A stretch of 20,467 nt of DNA from positions 1-20,467 of the IMG/VR virus record IMGVR_UViG_3300046616_000161; one strand, given 5' to 3'. The position numbers were made by a program, and so were the translations under genes. The stretch is from a virus. Of this stretch, positions 6,137-12,628 are shown in pieces; the first letter of the stretch is position 1; each line of letters opens with the position of its first letter. A model generated the notes under the pieces. It was not told the origin of the DNA, searched no databases, and worked only from the letters and a program-made list of their open reading frames with translations.

Positions 6137-6525
6137 AGATCAAGTCCTTCGTGATTGTACTCGAGAGCGAAATCGATTACTGGGACTCCTGCCTTTCTCG
6201 ATATCTCTTTCATGTGTGCAGTCCCTGTTCCACCTGGAAACGCAAGTACTGCATCTGGTTTGAACTCTTCGAGCATCTCCTTATTGCGGATTGGACCTGC
6301 AGCAGTCGCATACTTGTCCCAGTCTGGAAGAAACTCTTCAAACGGGATCTCTCTAGAAAGAGCGAAGATTTTGGCGAATGTATCAACGTTTCGAGCGCCT
6401 CCAGCTGCCATCGATAGATCTGCTTTCGTTCTAACGCTCTTACAAAATCCGAGAAGCTTGGAGATAACGAATTTGACATCTTTAAAATCTCTGCCTCCTG
6501 TAACGATTATTCTAAATGGTTCCAC
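6133..6525 (-). CDS. DUF2493 / YspA-like SLOG-superfamily protein, 130 aa
   Basis: It matches the small cpYpsA-related family across its length: N-terminal strand and loop VTGGRDFKD (8-16), MAAGGARNVDTFAK (39-52), PDWDKYATAAGPIRNKEML (67-85), and the glycine-rich ligand loop FPGGTGTAHM (96-105), then AGVPVID. SLOG proteins bind nucleotides or nucleotide-derived signals and are linked to NAD/ADP-ribose metabolism and phage-bacteria conflict in the comparative literature; the ligand here is unknown. The only in-frame start that fits is GTG 6525, with a weak G-rich site upstream. It is coupled to the metallophosphoesterase by a 4-nt overlap. An AT-rich inverted repeat lies upstream at 6564-6585. 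Confidence 0.9.
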   Translation of the reverse strand: MEPFRIIVTGGRDFKDVKFVISKLLGFCKSVRTKADLSMAAGGARNVDTFAKIFALSREIPFEEFLPDWDKYATAAGPIRNKEMLEEFKPDAVLAFPGGTGTAHMKEISRKAGVPVIDFALEYNHEGLDL

Positions 6526-6563
6526 AGTAGACCCCAGTTGACGGGTGGGAGCATTCGTTAGCT

Positions 6564-6585
6564 CCGATTAATAATCTATTATCGG
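6564..6585. repeat. AT-rich imperfect inverted repeat before the DUF2493 gene
   Basis: CCGATTAATA and TATTATCGG form a 9-bp stem with one bulged T and a 3-nt loop, right after the stop of the 77-aa gene and 39 nt before the GTG start of the DUF2493 gene. There is no T-run on the minus strand. It could be an operator or a weak 3' hairpin. No promoter of family A or B is visible here. Confidence 0.45.
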
Positions 6586-6586
6586 T

Positions 6587-6820
6587 TCAAGAACCAAGCC
6601 GTGCGATCACCAGGTAAATATTGAACTTGGCTTCGTCGACTCGTCTGAAACCTGGGTTTTCTTCGAAATTAACTGAACGAACTACGAAGCTGTCGTACTT
6701 GTCGTGAACTCGATTGAAGAGATGGATCGCGTCGCCTGATCGAGGAAGTTCATTTCCGTAGAAGTCCTTGAACTGGTTCTCTGGAAGTTTCTCGTTGAGG
6801 TAGATTTCTGCACGAGTCAT
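6587..6820 (-). CDS. Small hypothetical protein, 77 aa
   Basis: ATG 6820 lies one base past the upstream stop (TGACATG), so it is probably translated by reinitiation. The protein looks beta-rich: KLPENQFKDFYGNELPRSGDAIHLF, then SFVVRSVNFEE and FNIYLVIARLGS. The layout, with an N-terminal YGNELPRSGD turn, suggests a small SH3- or OB-like barrel, but I recognise no family. Last gene of the three-gene unit that starts at the family B promoter near 7387. Confidence 0.68.
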   Translation of the reverse strand: MTRAEIYLNEKLPENQFKDFYGNELPRSGDAIHLFNRVHDKYDSFVVRSVNFEENPGFRRVDEAKFNIYLVIARLGS

Positions 6821-6821
6821 G

Positions 6822-7031
6822 TCAAGCAGGTTCCTTGTTGATCTTCATGCAAACTGGACACACAGCCTCGTAGTAGCTGTAATGACTGTTTTCCACGTAA
6901 CGATCGTCACAATTTACGATCCACTTATGGCCGCAACCAGGTCCTGGAGGCAGTTTACAATCTTCGCATGTCATCCGGATTGTAGCTTCGCGATCGTTCT
7001 CGAACTTACCCATGTTGGTGTACGTAGTCAT
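6822..7031 (-). CDS. Small putative zinc-binding protein, 69 aa
   Basis: Cysteine/histidine pairs are arranged like a treble-clef or zinc-ribbon module: C22-x2-C25, C33-G-H35, C41, and C58-x2-C61 (CEDC, GCGH, CPVC). Similar short Cys-rich proteins are frequent in phages, often of unknown role. ATG 7031 overlaps the upstream stop by one base (TGATG). No DNA-binding helix is obvious. The zinc binding is inferred from Cys spacing. Confidence 0.72.
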   Translation of the reverse strand: MTTYTNMGKFENDREATIRMTCEDCKLPPGPGCGHKWIVNCDDRYVENSHYSYYEAVCPVCMKINKEPA

Positions 7032-7345
7032 CAGGCAGCCTTCGAATAGAACGCTTTGGAAAGAAGATCATCTTTCTTCAGAGCGTCGAGGAGTTCTTTC
7101 ACTCCGGGACGAACGCGAATATGACGTTGAGTCACGAGAAACTCAGCATCATTCGCACTGAGATCTTCGACGAAATCATGTTCAGTTTCGACAGGACCAG
7201 CAGTACGAATTCCGAGCCAGAACTTCTTGTTCCAAACGGAGAAGTAGATCTGCCAGCTCTGGCTATCGTTGAGACGCTTTCCTTCTAGGATTGCATCGAG
7301 ATATTGATGACGATCGCCAAGATCGAAACGAAGCTGCTTTTCCAT
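7031..7345 (-). CDS. Hypothetical protein, 104 aa
   Basis: Start set at ATG 7345, which has GGAGA about 8 nt upstream and follows the promoter. The open frame runs to 7396, but that would place the start on top of the -10 box. Features: RFDLGDRHQYLDAILEGKR at the N-terminus, an aromatic stretch (WQIYFSVWNKKFWLGIR, about 31-47), and a helical C-terminus (GVKELLDALKKDDLL). No family recognised. First gene of a three-gene unit with a zinc-binding-like and a beta-rich partner. Confidence 0.7.
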   Translation of the reverse strand: MEKQLRFDLGDRHQYLDAILEGKRLNDSQSWQIYFSVWNKKFWLGIRTAGPVETEHDFVEDLSANDAEFLVTQRHIRVRPGVKELLDALKKDDLLSKAFYSKAA

Positions 7346-7386
7346 CGAGAGTCTCCATGATGTCTGGTGATTAACTTGATGATGTG

Positions 7387-7416
7387 AATGTATCAAGTTC
7401 AGAACAGATCGTGAAA
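7387..7416 (-). promoter_or_regulatory. Family B promoter for the 7345-6587 unit
   Basis: Minus-strand -35 TTTCAC (7411-7416) in CAGTTTCACG, 18-nt spacer, -10 TACATT (7387-7392) preceded by TTGA. The -35 sits in the loop of a perfect 8-bp inverted repeat. Confidence 0.65.
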
Positions 7417-7424
7417 CTGTTCTG
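7400..7424. repeat. Inverted repeat enclosing a promoter -35
   Basis: CAGAACAG (7400-7407) and CTGTTCTG (7417-7424) are perfect 8-bp complements around a 9-nt loop that holds the TTTCAC -35 of the downstream promoter. It begins 24 nt after the stop of the 219-aa gene. It has no T-run, so it could be an operator, a weak terminator, or both. Confidence 0.65.
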
Positions 7425-7447
7425 TGTCACGTTTGGGATATCGGCAT

Positions 7448-8107
7448 CTACAGAGTCCGGCGAATGTAGTTGTATCCGTCGAGTCTCAGAGCTTCGATCT
7501 CTTCATTGCGCTTCTTCTCCTGGATTATAGCATACTCGCGTTCAGCAGCTCTCTTCGATCCAGGAATGAGGATATTCTCGATGTAGAACTTCTTCTGTTT
7601 TTCGAGCATCGGAATTTCTGTTTCGAAGAGGCAGTCGTCAGAACCGTGGACATCTGACCAAGTCTTGATCTTCACGACTTCTGCTCTCGAATCGAAAGTG
7701 AACTTCATCCAATTCCATCGCCAGCCTTCGATGAGGATATCTTCTTCGAACTTCTTCCGGAGTGTGTCGTAACCGACGATAGGATGGATCTCGTTGATGT
7801 AAGACGACGTGAAGGATCGAAAACCGAGAGTGGTGTATTGACCGATGTACATTTCGTAGATGAACATCGTCTCGGAGAGTTCGTCGCCTTTCTTGTATCC
7901 AGGAAGAGATCCACGTCTCTCGATTTCAGCATCGATCTTGTTCTGGAAATCCGAAACAGAACTAGCACCGTGATACTTCAGAATGTGCTCGACCTGGTGC
8001 TTGTTATCCGGGATGAAGTTCCACCGCTGACCAACATGGAACGGATGGTTCTTCTTGTCAGTGACAGCTTTGTAGTGATACTGAGCGAGTGTCAGATTGA
8101 AAGTCAT
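7448..8107 (-). CDS. Hypothetical protein, 219 aa
   Basis: It starts in the stop of the preceding gene (ATGA overlap at 8107-8104), so translation is coupled. Predicted as alpha/beta and rich in aromatic residues: WNFIPDNKHQVEHILKYH near 29-46, an acidic helix DFQNKIDAEIERR, a Tyr-rich centre (FIYEMYIGQYTTLGFRSF), EGWRWNWMKFTF near 128-139, and a charged C-terminal helix (SKRAAEREYAIIQEKKRNEEIEAL, about 184-207). There is no catalytic motif, signal or membrane segment. Family unknown. Confidence 0.75.
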   Translation of the reverse strand: MTFNLTLAQYHYKAVTDKKNHPFHVGQRWNFIPDNKHQVEHILKYHGASSVSDFQNKIDAEIERRGSLPGYKKGDELSETMFIYEMYIGQYTTLGFRSFTSSYINEIHPIVGYDTLRKKFEEDILIEGWRWNWMKFTFDSRAEVVKIKTWSDVHGSDDCLFETEIPMLEKQKKFYIENILIPGSKRAAEREYAIIQEKKRNEEIEALRLDGYNYIRRTL

Positions 8108-8610
8108 CGTGTGCTTCTTTCGATTTCGATCATGAGAGATATCAGGAATGCCTTACGGTGTCCTGGCGGGAGTTGCTTGTAGACCCATTGCAGATGAGAG
8201 ACGGCTTGGTTCGAAGCGGTGTTGTCTCGGATCTTCTTCTGGTGTCGTTCAGATTCCTTGACGTGAGTGACGATCTTGTCGAGTTCTACCCAGATCGACT
8301 TGTGGACAAAGTTGTTCACGCTTCCAGCAACATGCTTCAGACTCGAGAGGTAGTAGCCGGTGATCTTTCCTTCCGCGTCTCGAGTGATCGGAAGCGTGTA
8401 ACGATTGCCGATGTAGGCGGTAAACTTCGACTTGGCATCGAAACCGAGAGCTTTCGAATCGATCGTCTGATAGTTCACGTCTTCAAAATTCAGCTTGAAG
8501 ATGTCATCCGGATATGCGAAGAGAAATCCGAAGGTCTTTCTGTTCTCGTAGTACCGACGACCGATGTAGACGACTTCGATCGTTTCGAGTTCCTTCTTTT
8601 CTTCAGTCAT
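8104..8610 (-). CDS. Hypothetical protein, 168 aa
   Basis: Start set at ATG 8610, with GGAGA 8 nt upstream; the longer open frame to 8805 is only the shadow of the gene before it. Residues 10-95 look beta-rich (IEVVYIGRRYYENRKTFGF; KFTAYIGNRYTLPIT). Residues 105-168 look helical, ending QLPPGHRKAFLISLMIEIERSTR. The second half has the look of a small helical interaction domain. No recognised family. It overlaps the upstream gene by 8 nt and the downstream gene by 4 nt. Confidence 0.75.
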   Translation of the reverse strand: MTEEKKELETIEVVYIGRRYYENRKTFGFLFAYPDDIFKLNFEDVNYQTIDSKALGFDAKSKFTAYIGNRYTLPITRDAEGKITGYYLSSLKHVAGSVNNFVHKSIWVELDKIVTHVKESERHQKKIRDNTASNQAVSHLQWVYKQLPPGHRKAFLISLMIEIERSTR

Positions 8611-8824
8611 TGTCTTTTCTCCATACGGAATAGTCGAGCGTGTTCGGATCGCCGAATTTGTTGAGACTCGGTCTGAAAAGATCGATCGCATTCTTGAGTG
8701 CGCTGAAATAGCTCTTTCCGAAAGCTCCGATCGTGAAGCATGGTTCTCGAGCTTCTCCGCGATAGACTCGGAATGCGTAGTAGTTTGTGGACTCTTCCTC
8801 AGCAAGATTACGTATCGATGTCAT
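8603..8824 (-). CDS. Small hypothetical protein, 73 aa
   Basis: Start at ATG 8824, with AAGGTG upstream and an ATGA overlap with the previous stop. The sequence is alpha/beta: YYAFRVYRGEAREPCFTIGAFGKSYFSALKNAIDLF, written here only to show strand-strand-helix order, then an Asp/Asn-rich C-terminus (DYSVWRKDND). No recognised domain. Middle gene of the 9458-7448 operon. Confidence 0.7.
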   Translation of the reverse strand: MTSIRNLAEEESTNYYAFRVYRGEAREPCFTIGAFGKSYFSALKNAIDLFRPSLNKFGDPNTLDYSVWRKDND

Positions 8825-9033
8825 GCTGTCACCTTTACGAAGTTGAGTTCCTTTATCGAAGTTCTTGCATCCACTTCTTTGATGAGAGACTTCGCTTCGG
8901 ATCTGGAATTGACTGCTAATGCTCCGGTCTTTTCGATGGACCAATAGTACATGCAGTCTCCTCCTTGACAATCGATCCGATGAAAGAACATGTCTCTTTC
9001 TCCGAAATTTTTCTTGATGTTGTATTGTGTCAT
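8821..9033 (-). CDS. Small hypothetical protein, 70 aa
   Basis: ATG 9033 overlaps the previous stop (ATGA) and has GGAGA upstream. It has a small Cys cluster (DCQGGDC, about residues 21-27) and the pattern MYYWSIEKTGALAVNSRSEAK, strand then turn, then a helix (SLIKEVDARTSIKEL). Too short to classify. Part of the operon driven by the family A promoter at 9490-9518. Confidence 0.7.
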   Translation of the reverse strand: MTQYNIKKNFGERDMFFHRIDCQGGDCMYYWSIEKTGALAVNSRSEAKSLIKEVDARTSIKELNFVKVTA

Positions 9034-9458
9034 GCCATCTCTCCAAGGAGCTTGGTTGCATCGAGAGGAGCGGAGTGATCGAGAAGAGCGCGGTTGACGT
9101 TGTAAACCTTGAAGTCTTCAAAGGAGAGGACTACGTAGTGTCTCGCTTCTCTGCAAATTCCTACGTAACGTACTCCTTTGTAGCGGAAACCAGGATGTCT
9201 CGAGAGATCAGTGGTAACTCCGAAGCGCTTGCAGACTTTTTCGAATTTCTCACGAAATTTTGCTTCGAAGTCGACTTTGGTTGCTTCGACGAATGCTTTT
9301 TCGGAGTCTTCGTTGATGTTGTTCTCTTGAAGCTTTCGTTCGAGGAGCTTCGGATTGATCTCGTAGTCGGAAGCGATTTCTTCGATCAGGGAAGTGGTAA
9401 GTTTCTCACCTTTCCGAAGAGCATCTTTGATATCGGTAATTGCAGAAGAGAGGGACAT
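9030..9458 (-). CDS. Hypothetical protein, 142 aa
   Basis: Start set at ATG 9458, next to a CCACGGAG site and downstream of a family A promoter; the frame is open to 9506, but that start would fall inside the promoter. Residues 1-85 are helical and charged (ITDIKDALRKGEKL; LIEEIASDYEINPKLLERKLQE; KFREKFEKVCKRFGV). Residues 90-142 look like beta strands with a conserved-looking YKGVRYVGICREARHYVVLSF. It resembles a helical-hairpin plus small beta domain, as in some DNA-interacting proteins, but no family is recognised. First gene of a five-gene run. Confidence 0.74.
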   Translation of the reverse strand: MSLSSAITDIKDALRKGEKLTTSLIEEIASDYEINPKLLERKLQENNINEDSEKAFVEATKVDFEAKFREKFEKVCKRFGVTTDLSRHPGFRYKGVRYVGICREARHYVVLSFEDFKVYNVNRALLDHSAPLDATKLLGEMA

Positions 9459-9489
9459 TTGATTACTCCGTGGTTTCTTTATTGATTCT

Positions 9490-9518
9490 AGAGTATCACC
9501 CTGCAACGGAAACGTAAA
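9490..9518 (-). promoter_or_regulatory. Family A promoter for the 9458-7448 operon
   Basis: Minus-strand -35 TTTACG (9513-9518), 17-nt spacer, -10 TACTCT (9490-9495) preceded by GGGTGA as an extended -10. The upstream block TGAATTTTCTAGTTTAC is identical to that of the winged-helix promoter. Confidence 0.7.
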
Positions 9519-9538
9519 CTAGAAAATTCACGTTTCCG
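9507..9538. repeat. Inverted repeat around a family A -35
   Basis: CGGAAACGT (9507-9515) and ACGTTTCCG (9530-9538) are perfect 9-bp complements over a 14-nt loop. The -35 hexamer overlaps one arm. The repeat starts 6 nt past the stop of the 112-aa gene. No T-run on the minus strand. Confidence 0.6.
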
Positions 9539-9544
9539 AAACTT

Positions 9545-9883
9545 TTAGTTGGAGTTGTTTACGAGGTTCTTCGCGTAATCCGAAGTCGGAATAACGAATG
9601 GTACTGCTGTAGAAGCTTCGTGCATGAAGCCGCATGGAGAAGCTTTCGTAGGAACCCAGGTCCAACGAGTAAGATCGAATGCTTCTGGAGGAGTCTGGAA
9701 GCATTTCAATGTACGGATCTTCGCATTGACTCGCTCGAGGAAGCGATTTGCATCGATGATGTTTTCGAAGCTACCAGCGAATACCATCGTTTCGAACATG
9801 TCTTCCATAGGAGGACGGAACATTACCTTCACCTTGAAGTGACCGGTTCTGCGATCTCTGTAGACTTCGTTGTACTTGGACAT
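9545..9883 (-). CDS. Hypothetical protein, 112 aa
   Basis: Single-gene unit between two family A promoters. The start at 9883 has CCACGGAG upstream. The N-terminal half looks like a beta-beta-alpha unit (YNEVYRDRRTGHFKVKVMF, then FENIIDANRFLERVNAKIRTL). The second half has ALFDLTRWTWVP-like Trp-rich turns (here FDLTRWTWVPTKASPCGFMHEA) and an Asn-rich end. The layout recalls small double-stranded-RNA-binding-like or integrase-arm-like folds, but this is a weak impression. No family assigned. Confidence 0.72.
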   Translation of the reverse strand: MSKYNEVYRDRRTGHFKVKVMFRPPMEDMFETMVFAGSFENIIDANRFLERVNAKIRTLKCFQTPPEAFDLTRWTWVPTKASPCGFMHEASTAVPFVIPTSDYAKNLVNNSN

Positions 9884-9915
9884 TTTGAAATCTCCGTGGT
9901 TTTGTTTATGAATCT

Positions 9916-9944
9916 AAAGTATCACCCCCTCGAGTGAGTGTAAA
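9916..9944 (-). promoter_or_regulatory. Family A promoter for the 112-aa gene
   Basis: Minus-strand -35 TTTACA (9939-9944), 17-nt spacer, -10 TACTTT (9916-9921) with extended GGTGA. Upstream AACTTTCTTG directly follows the TGA stop of the preceding gene. The leader ends CCACGGAG. Confidence 0.72.
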
Positions 9945-9954
9945 CAAGAAAGTT

Positions 9955-10215
9955 TCAGTTTCTTAAGGAAAATTTCTTCGTCGCTTCTGTGATCGCCTTG
10001 CTGAAATCCTTGAAGAACCACATATCGGAAATCCGAACGAAGAACTCCGGATTGTTGTGATCGATCCAGACGCTGTCGCCGAGATGGTCAGTGCGGTGAG
10101 TAGACGTCAGAGTGAACGTTCCGTCACGATGGCGAATTGCAACCTTACAGACGTAGATGTTGCCTTTGTCCGTCACACAGTAGACTGGCTGGTTCTTCTT
10201 GTACTTCTGTTTCAT
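9955..10215 (-). CDS. Small hypothetical protein, 86 aa
   Basis: Start set at ATG 10215, with ACGGAG 7 nt upstream; the longer frame to 10305 is the shadow of the preceding gene. It has a basic N-terminus (MKQKYKKNQ) and then alternating strands (PVYCVTDKGNIYVCKVAIRH; TFTLTSTHRTDHLG; FFVRISDMWFF), consistent with a small beta barrel, and a C-terminal helix (DFSKAITEATKKFSL). Family unknown. Third gene of the unit starting at the promoter near 10722. Confidence 0.7.
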   Translation of the reverse strand: MKQKYKKNQPVYCVTDKGNIYVCKVAIRHRDGTFTLTSTHRTDHLGDSVWIDHNNPEFFVRISDMWFFKDFSKAITEATKKFSLRN

Positions 10216-10216
10216 C

Positions 10217-10594
10217 TTACGCTCCGTAGACGGTGTTGCAGTCGTTTGCCTTACCCCAGAGACAAAGCTCGAGGATCTCTCTGAGTTTTCTCTGGGCGTA
10301 TTCATGAAATCTGATATCTGGATCGAGAGCTTTCGTAGCGATCCTTGCGATCATGTCATCGATTTTCGCTTCGAATGTGCCGCCTTCGATATCAAAACGA
10401 AGGACTCGTCCGATGATGTACATAGCATTGTCATTATTCATCTCGACGTTGAAGATCGGATTGTACTTCGGGTTCGGAAGAGGCTCTTCATTATCGTCTT
10501 TCCAGATGTGTTCATCCATTCCTTCGATGAAACCTTCAGGGAGCTGATGATCTTCGCCTGTGACGAACTTCGAGACGTAGAGGTTCATACCCAT
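10217..10594 (-). CDS. Hypothetical protein, 125 aa
   Basis: Either ATG 10594, which overlaps the upstream stop as TGATG, or the GTG one codon earlier may be used; AAGG lies 7 nt before the GTG. The protein is acidic, with MDEHIWKDDNEEPLPNPKYNP near the first third and a C-terminal region of Ile/Ala/Arg-rich helices (IDDMIARIATKALD; RKLREILELCLW). No domain recognised. It sits between a 31-aa membrane peptide and the 86-aa protein and shares their promoter. Confidence 0.7.
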   Translation of the reverse strand: MGMNLYVSKFVTGEDHQLPEGFIEGMDEHIWKDDNEEPLPNPKYNPIFNVEMNNDNAMYIIGRVLRFDIEGGTFEAKIDDMIARIATKALDPDIRFHEYAQRKLREILELCLWGKANDCNTVYGA

Positions 10595-10689
10595 CACGAT
10601 TTAGCCTTGATAGAGGAAAGGAGGTAGTTGATACCGACGAAGCCGACGATATTCAGAAGAATTACCGTCGGCCAGAAAATGTTGAACAT
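10594..10689 (-). CDS. 31-aa single-pass membrane peptide
   Basis: A very short gene with every expected signal: ATG 10689, a GGAG site 7-8 nt upstream, its own family A promoter, and a TGA that overlaps the next start. The product is MFNIFWPTVILLNIV, then GFVGINYLLSSIKAKS. Residues 2-25 form one hydrophobic helix, followed by a short basic tail, which predicts an N-out/C-in inner-membrane peptide. Function unknown. Tiny hydrophobic phage peptides can modulate host membrane proteins or lysis, but nothing here points to a specific role. Confidence 0.72.
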   Translation of the reverse strand: MFNIFWPTVILLNIVGFVGINYLLSSIKAKS

Positions 10690-10721
10690 TTGAAGTCTCC
10701 GTGGTTTGTGTTTATGAAACG

Positions 10722-10750
10722 ATCCTAAACCAAACTAGAAGACTTGTAAA
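10722..10750 (-). promoter_or_regulatory. Family A promoter with TTTGGTTTA at its -10
   Basis: Minus-strand -35 TTTACA (10745-10750), 17-nt spacer, -10 TAGGAT (10722-10727). The spacer end and -10 read AGTTTGGTTTAGGAT, sharing the motif repeated in the winged-helix leader. It starts 8 nt after the upstream TAA. Confidence 0.72.
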
Positions 10751-10758
10751 CAAGAAAG

Positions 10759-11046
10759 TTACGAGTCGACGCCCAAGATCTCGATCTCCTCTAGTCGTGG
10801 TAGAACTCGAAATCCGAGCAAGCCAGCAGTCTTGACTAGCGTCTCGGCATCGAGAACATGGAGCTCGCCTCGTCTGATGAGACGAAGAGTCTCGGCATCG
10901 ATAAGGTCGATTTGCTCTGGTTTCGAAATTGCGAGCATCGTGACGATCTCGATCAGCAGATCACCTCTGAAGATCAGATCGTTCTGTTCCTGGACGTCGT
11001 CCGTGATTGCTTCGAACGCGTACTTGAATGGTCCTAGTCTGCTCAT
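10759..11046 (-). CDS. Hypothetical helical protein, 95 aa
   Basis: ATG 11046 overlaps the upstream stop (ATGA) and has AAGGA nearby. It is mostly helical, with an internal near-repeat: IDLIDAETLRLI and LHVLDAETLVKT, about 20 residues apart. Acidic C-terminus (LEEIEILGVDS). This could be a short solenoid or helical-hairpin binding protein. No family recognised. Last gene of the 12.8-10.8 kb run, ending directly at the next promoter. Confidence 0.72.
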   Translation of the reverse strand: MSRLGPFKYAFEAITDDVQEQNDLIFRGDLLIEIVTMLAISKPEQIDLIDAETLRLIRRGELHVLDAETLVKTAGLLGFRVLPRLEEIEILGVDS

Positions 11047-11288
11047 TGTCTTCCTTTACGAATCTGCCATTCCACAGTCGGAGACCATTCTCCGCACCGA
11101 GGACTTTCAGCATCTACTGTTGGATACGTCCATATGTTGTCTTCGTACTCGACACGATCGTATCCGTCGAATCGGACGTTGGTGAACTTCAAAGACACAG
11201 GAGGAAATCGAAGACATCTGTTGTGCCCAGGATCGAAGTGCTTGCAAGAGACGCAGACGTTTCCGAGTATCAGTTCAGGGCTTTTCAT
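11043..11288 (-). CDS. Small four-cysteine (zinc-binding-like) protein, 81 aa
   Basis: C12-x2-C15 (VCVSCKHFDPGHNRC) with C25, plus a distal PRCGEW cysteine at C65, make a plausible four-ligand zinc site. This CxxC...C...C layout is common in small uncharacterised phage and prophage proteins. Start ATG 11288 has CGGAG 7 nt upstream and overlaps the previous gene by 14 nt. Zinc binding is inferred from the spacing. Confidence 0.74.
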   Translation of the reverse strand: MKSPELILGNVCVSCKHFDPGHNRCLRFPPVSLKFTNVRFDGYDRVEYEDNIWTYPTVDAESPRCGEWSPTVEWQIRKGRQ

Positions 11289-11814
11289 CGAAGAACTCCG
11301 TGCTCACGTGATACGATCCGCCGATGTGACAGATGTACCTGACTCTGTAATACTTCTTTCTGCGGAAGATCTTGCGATCAATCCACGATGTCTCTCCGAC
11401 TTCTTCGTGATTGAAGACTTCTCCATCTGCTGTAGTTCCGTAATCGTGTTTGGTCTCTATGCTCACCATGAATGGATCCTTGTTGATGATGATCTCGTCG
11501 AAATTTTCTACAAATGCGTCGTAGTCTTCGCGATCCTTGAGGAATATGAAGCATTCTCCGATGAAGTAGCCATTCTCGTCTCTTGGTCCGTGCATGAAGT
11601 TCTTCTGGACGATGCCGTACAGGATCGACCTCATCTCGGTAGTCGAGTCGAACAGATCACTCTGCTTGTACCACGTGTGCTGCTTTAGAACCGAAGTCAA
11701 CTTCTGGTGTTCTGGAATGCGCTTGAGCTCTATAGCATACGGATAGTCGTGGAGCTTCTCCTTGCACCAGTTAGCTTCATCTTCCGAAATAGTTCCTTTA
11801 TAGATCAGTCGCAT
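11275..11814 (-). CDS. Hypothetical protein, 179 aa
   Basis: Start set at ATG 11814, with ACGGAGA upstream; the longer frame overlaps the nuclease and is unsupported. Alpha/beta throughout: MRLIYKGTISEDEANWCKEKL at the N-terminus, a Lys/Arg-rich strand (AIELKRIPEHQ), FIFLKDREDYDAFVENFDEIIINK in the middle, and a C-terminal domain with WIDRKIFRRKKYYRVRYICH. It contains an NGYFIGECFIFL strand typical of a ferredoxin-like fold, but no family is recognised. It follows the nuclease by 10 nt. Confidence 0.75.
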   Translation of the reverse strand: MRLIYKGTISEDEANWCKEKLHDYPYAIELKRIPEHQKLTSVLKQHTWYKQSDLFDSTTEMRSILYGIVQKNFMHGPRDENGYFIGECFIFLKDREDYDAFVENFDEIIINKDPFMVSIETKHDYGTTADGEVFNHEEVGETSWIDRKIFRRKKYYRVRYICHIGGSYHVSTEFFDEKP

Positions 11815-11824
11815 CTTGTCTCCG

Positions 11825-12628
11825 TTAGTTGAGGAAAAACTTCTTGCAGTCTTCGATGTCGAGAGGATCACCTTGTGCTTCCCAGTATTCGGCAAGCTCA
11901 TCGATAACTGTCTCTCGATACAGATCGAAGATCACTTCGAATTTAAGTGCTTTCGGATCGCCATTGTTGTCTGCACCCATCCAAATCTCTCCGAGTTCCA
12001 GACGTGTACCAGTCGTCTCCTCGAACAGCATCGCGTACAGAGTCACCTGACGCATGTAGTGAGGAATGTCAGAGTACGTCTTGATCTTCCTGGAGCTCTT
12101 GAAGTCGACGAGAGTTTCCAGACCGATCTCGATGTCTCCTTGTCCATCGAGGACAGCAACCATATCGACTCGTCCAGCAATTCGAAGACGTCGAGAGTAC
12201 AGAGCATGTTCGAGACAGATGACTGCATCCACTCGACTATCGCACCACTCCTTGATCAGCTTGAACAGACGATATGCACCGAGATGCTTGTTGAGGACAG
12301 TCTGGTTCGAGAGATACTTCTCCAGATAGTCGTGCATCGCTGTACCACGATCAGTAGCCTCTTTCGAGATACGATCAGCAGCTTCATCACCTACTCGTGC
12401 ACGCCAGTCCTCGAGCCACTTGTCCTCGCCTTTCATCGCAGCGATCTTGCCAAGCATGGTCGTCACAGAGTAGAACTTGTCGTCCGGAAACAACGGGTTC
12501 TTGTAGACACGACCAGTCGGTTGATCGTCGTTTACCCAGCCGGCAGGTAGGGTGTACCGATCAGAAATGTGGAGAAAGTGTTTTTCAGGTTCTTGTATGA
12601 ACTGTCTTTTGAGAGCAGCGAATGACAT
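11825..12628 (-). CDS. PD-(D/E)XK nuclease, RecB/Cas4-like exonuclease, 267 aa
   Basis: A DNA nuclease of the RecB-like branch. Motifs in order: YSVTTML (53-59), GTAMHDYLE (95-103, with H99), E140 (CLEHALYS), GRVDMVA (D155), VDFKSS (D175, K177) and QVTLYAML (Q194, Y198). These match the GxxD / DxK / QxxxY pattern of this superfamily. No iron-sulfur cysteine cluster is visible, unlike Cas4. Likely role: processing or recombination of phage DNA, or degradation of host DNA. Start ATG 12628 has only a weak site (ACGGAAA) and lies 97 nt inside the preceding gene. Strong family call, uncertain exact role. Confidence 0.92.
   Translation of the reverse strand: MSFAALKRQFIQEPEKHFLHISDRYTLPAGWVNDDQPTGRVYKNPLFPDDKFYSVTTMLGKIAAMKGEDKWLEDWRARVGDEAADRISKEATDRGTAMHDYLEKYLSNQTVLNKHLGAYRLFKLIKEWCDSRVDAVICLEHALYSRRLRIAGRVDMVAVLDGQGDIEIGLETLVDFKSSRKIKTYSDIPHYMRQVTLYAMLFEETTGTRLELGEIWMGADNNGDPKALKFEVIFDLYRETVIDELAEYWEAQGDPLDIEDCKKFFLN

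Noticed and set aside
7346-7396. Upstream start of the 104-aa gene
   Set aside because: It would overlap the promoter -10; the ATG at 7345 has a ribosome site.
7400-7424. Terminator
   Set aside because: Perfect hairpin but no T-run on the minus strand, and the -35 of the next promoter lies in its loop; listed as an inverted repeat instead.
8611-8805. N-terminal extension of the 168-aa gene
   Set aside because: The Ser/Arg-rich extension is the shadow of the 73-aa gene; ATG 8610 has the ribosome site.
11816-12550. 244-aa open frame on the plus strand
   Set aside because: Opposite the RecB-like nuclease, with no start signal and no domain pattern.
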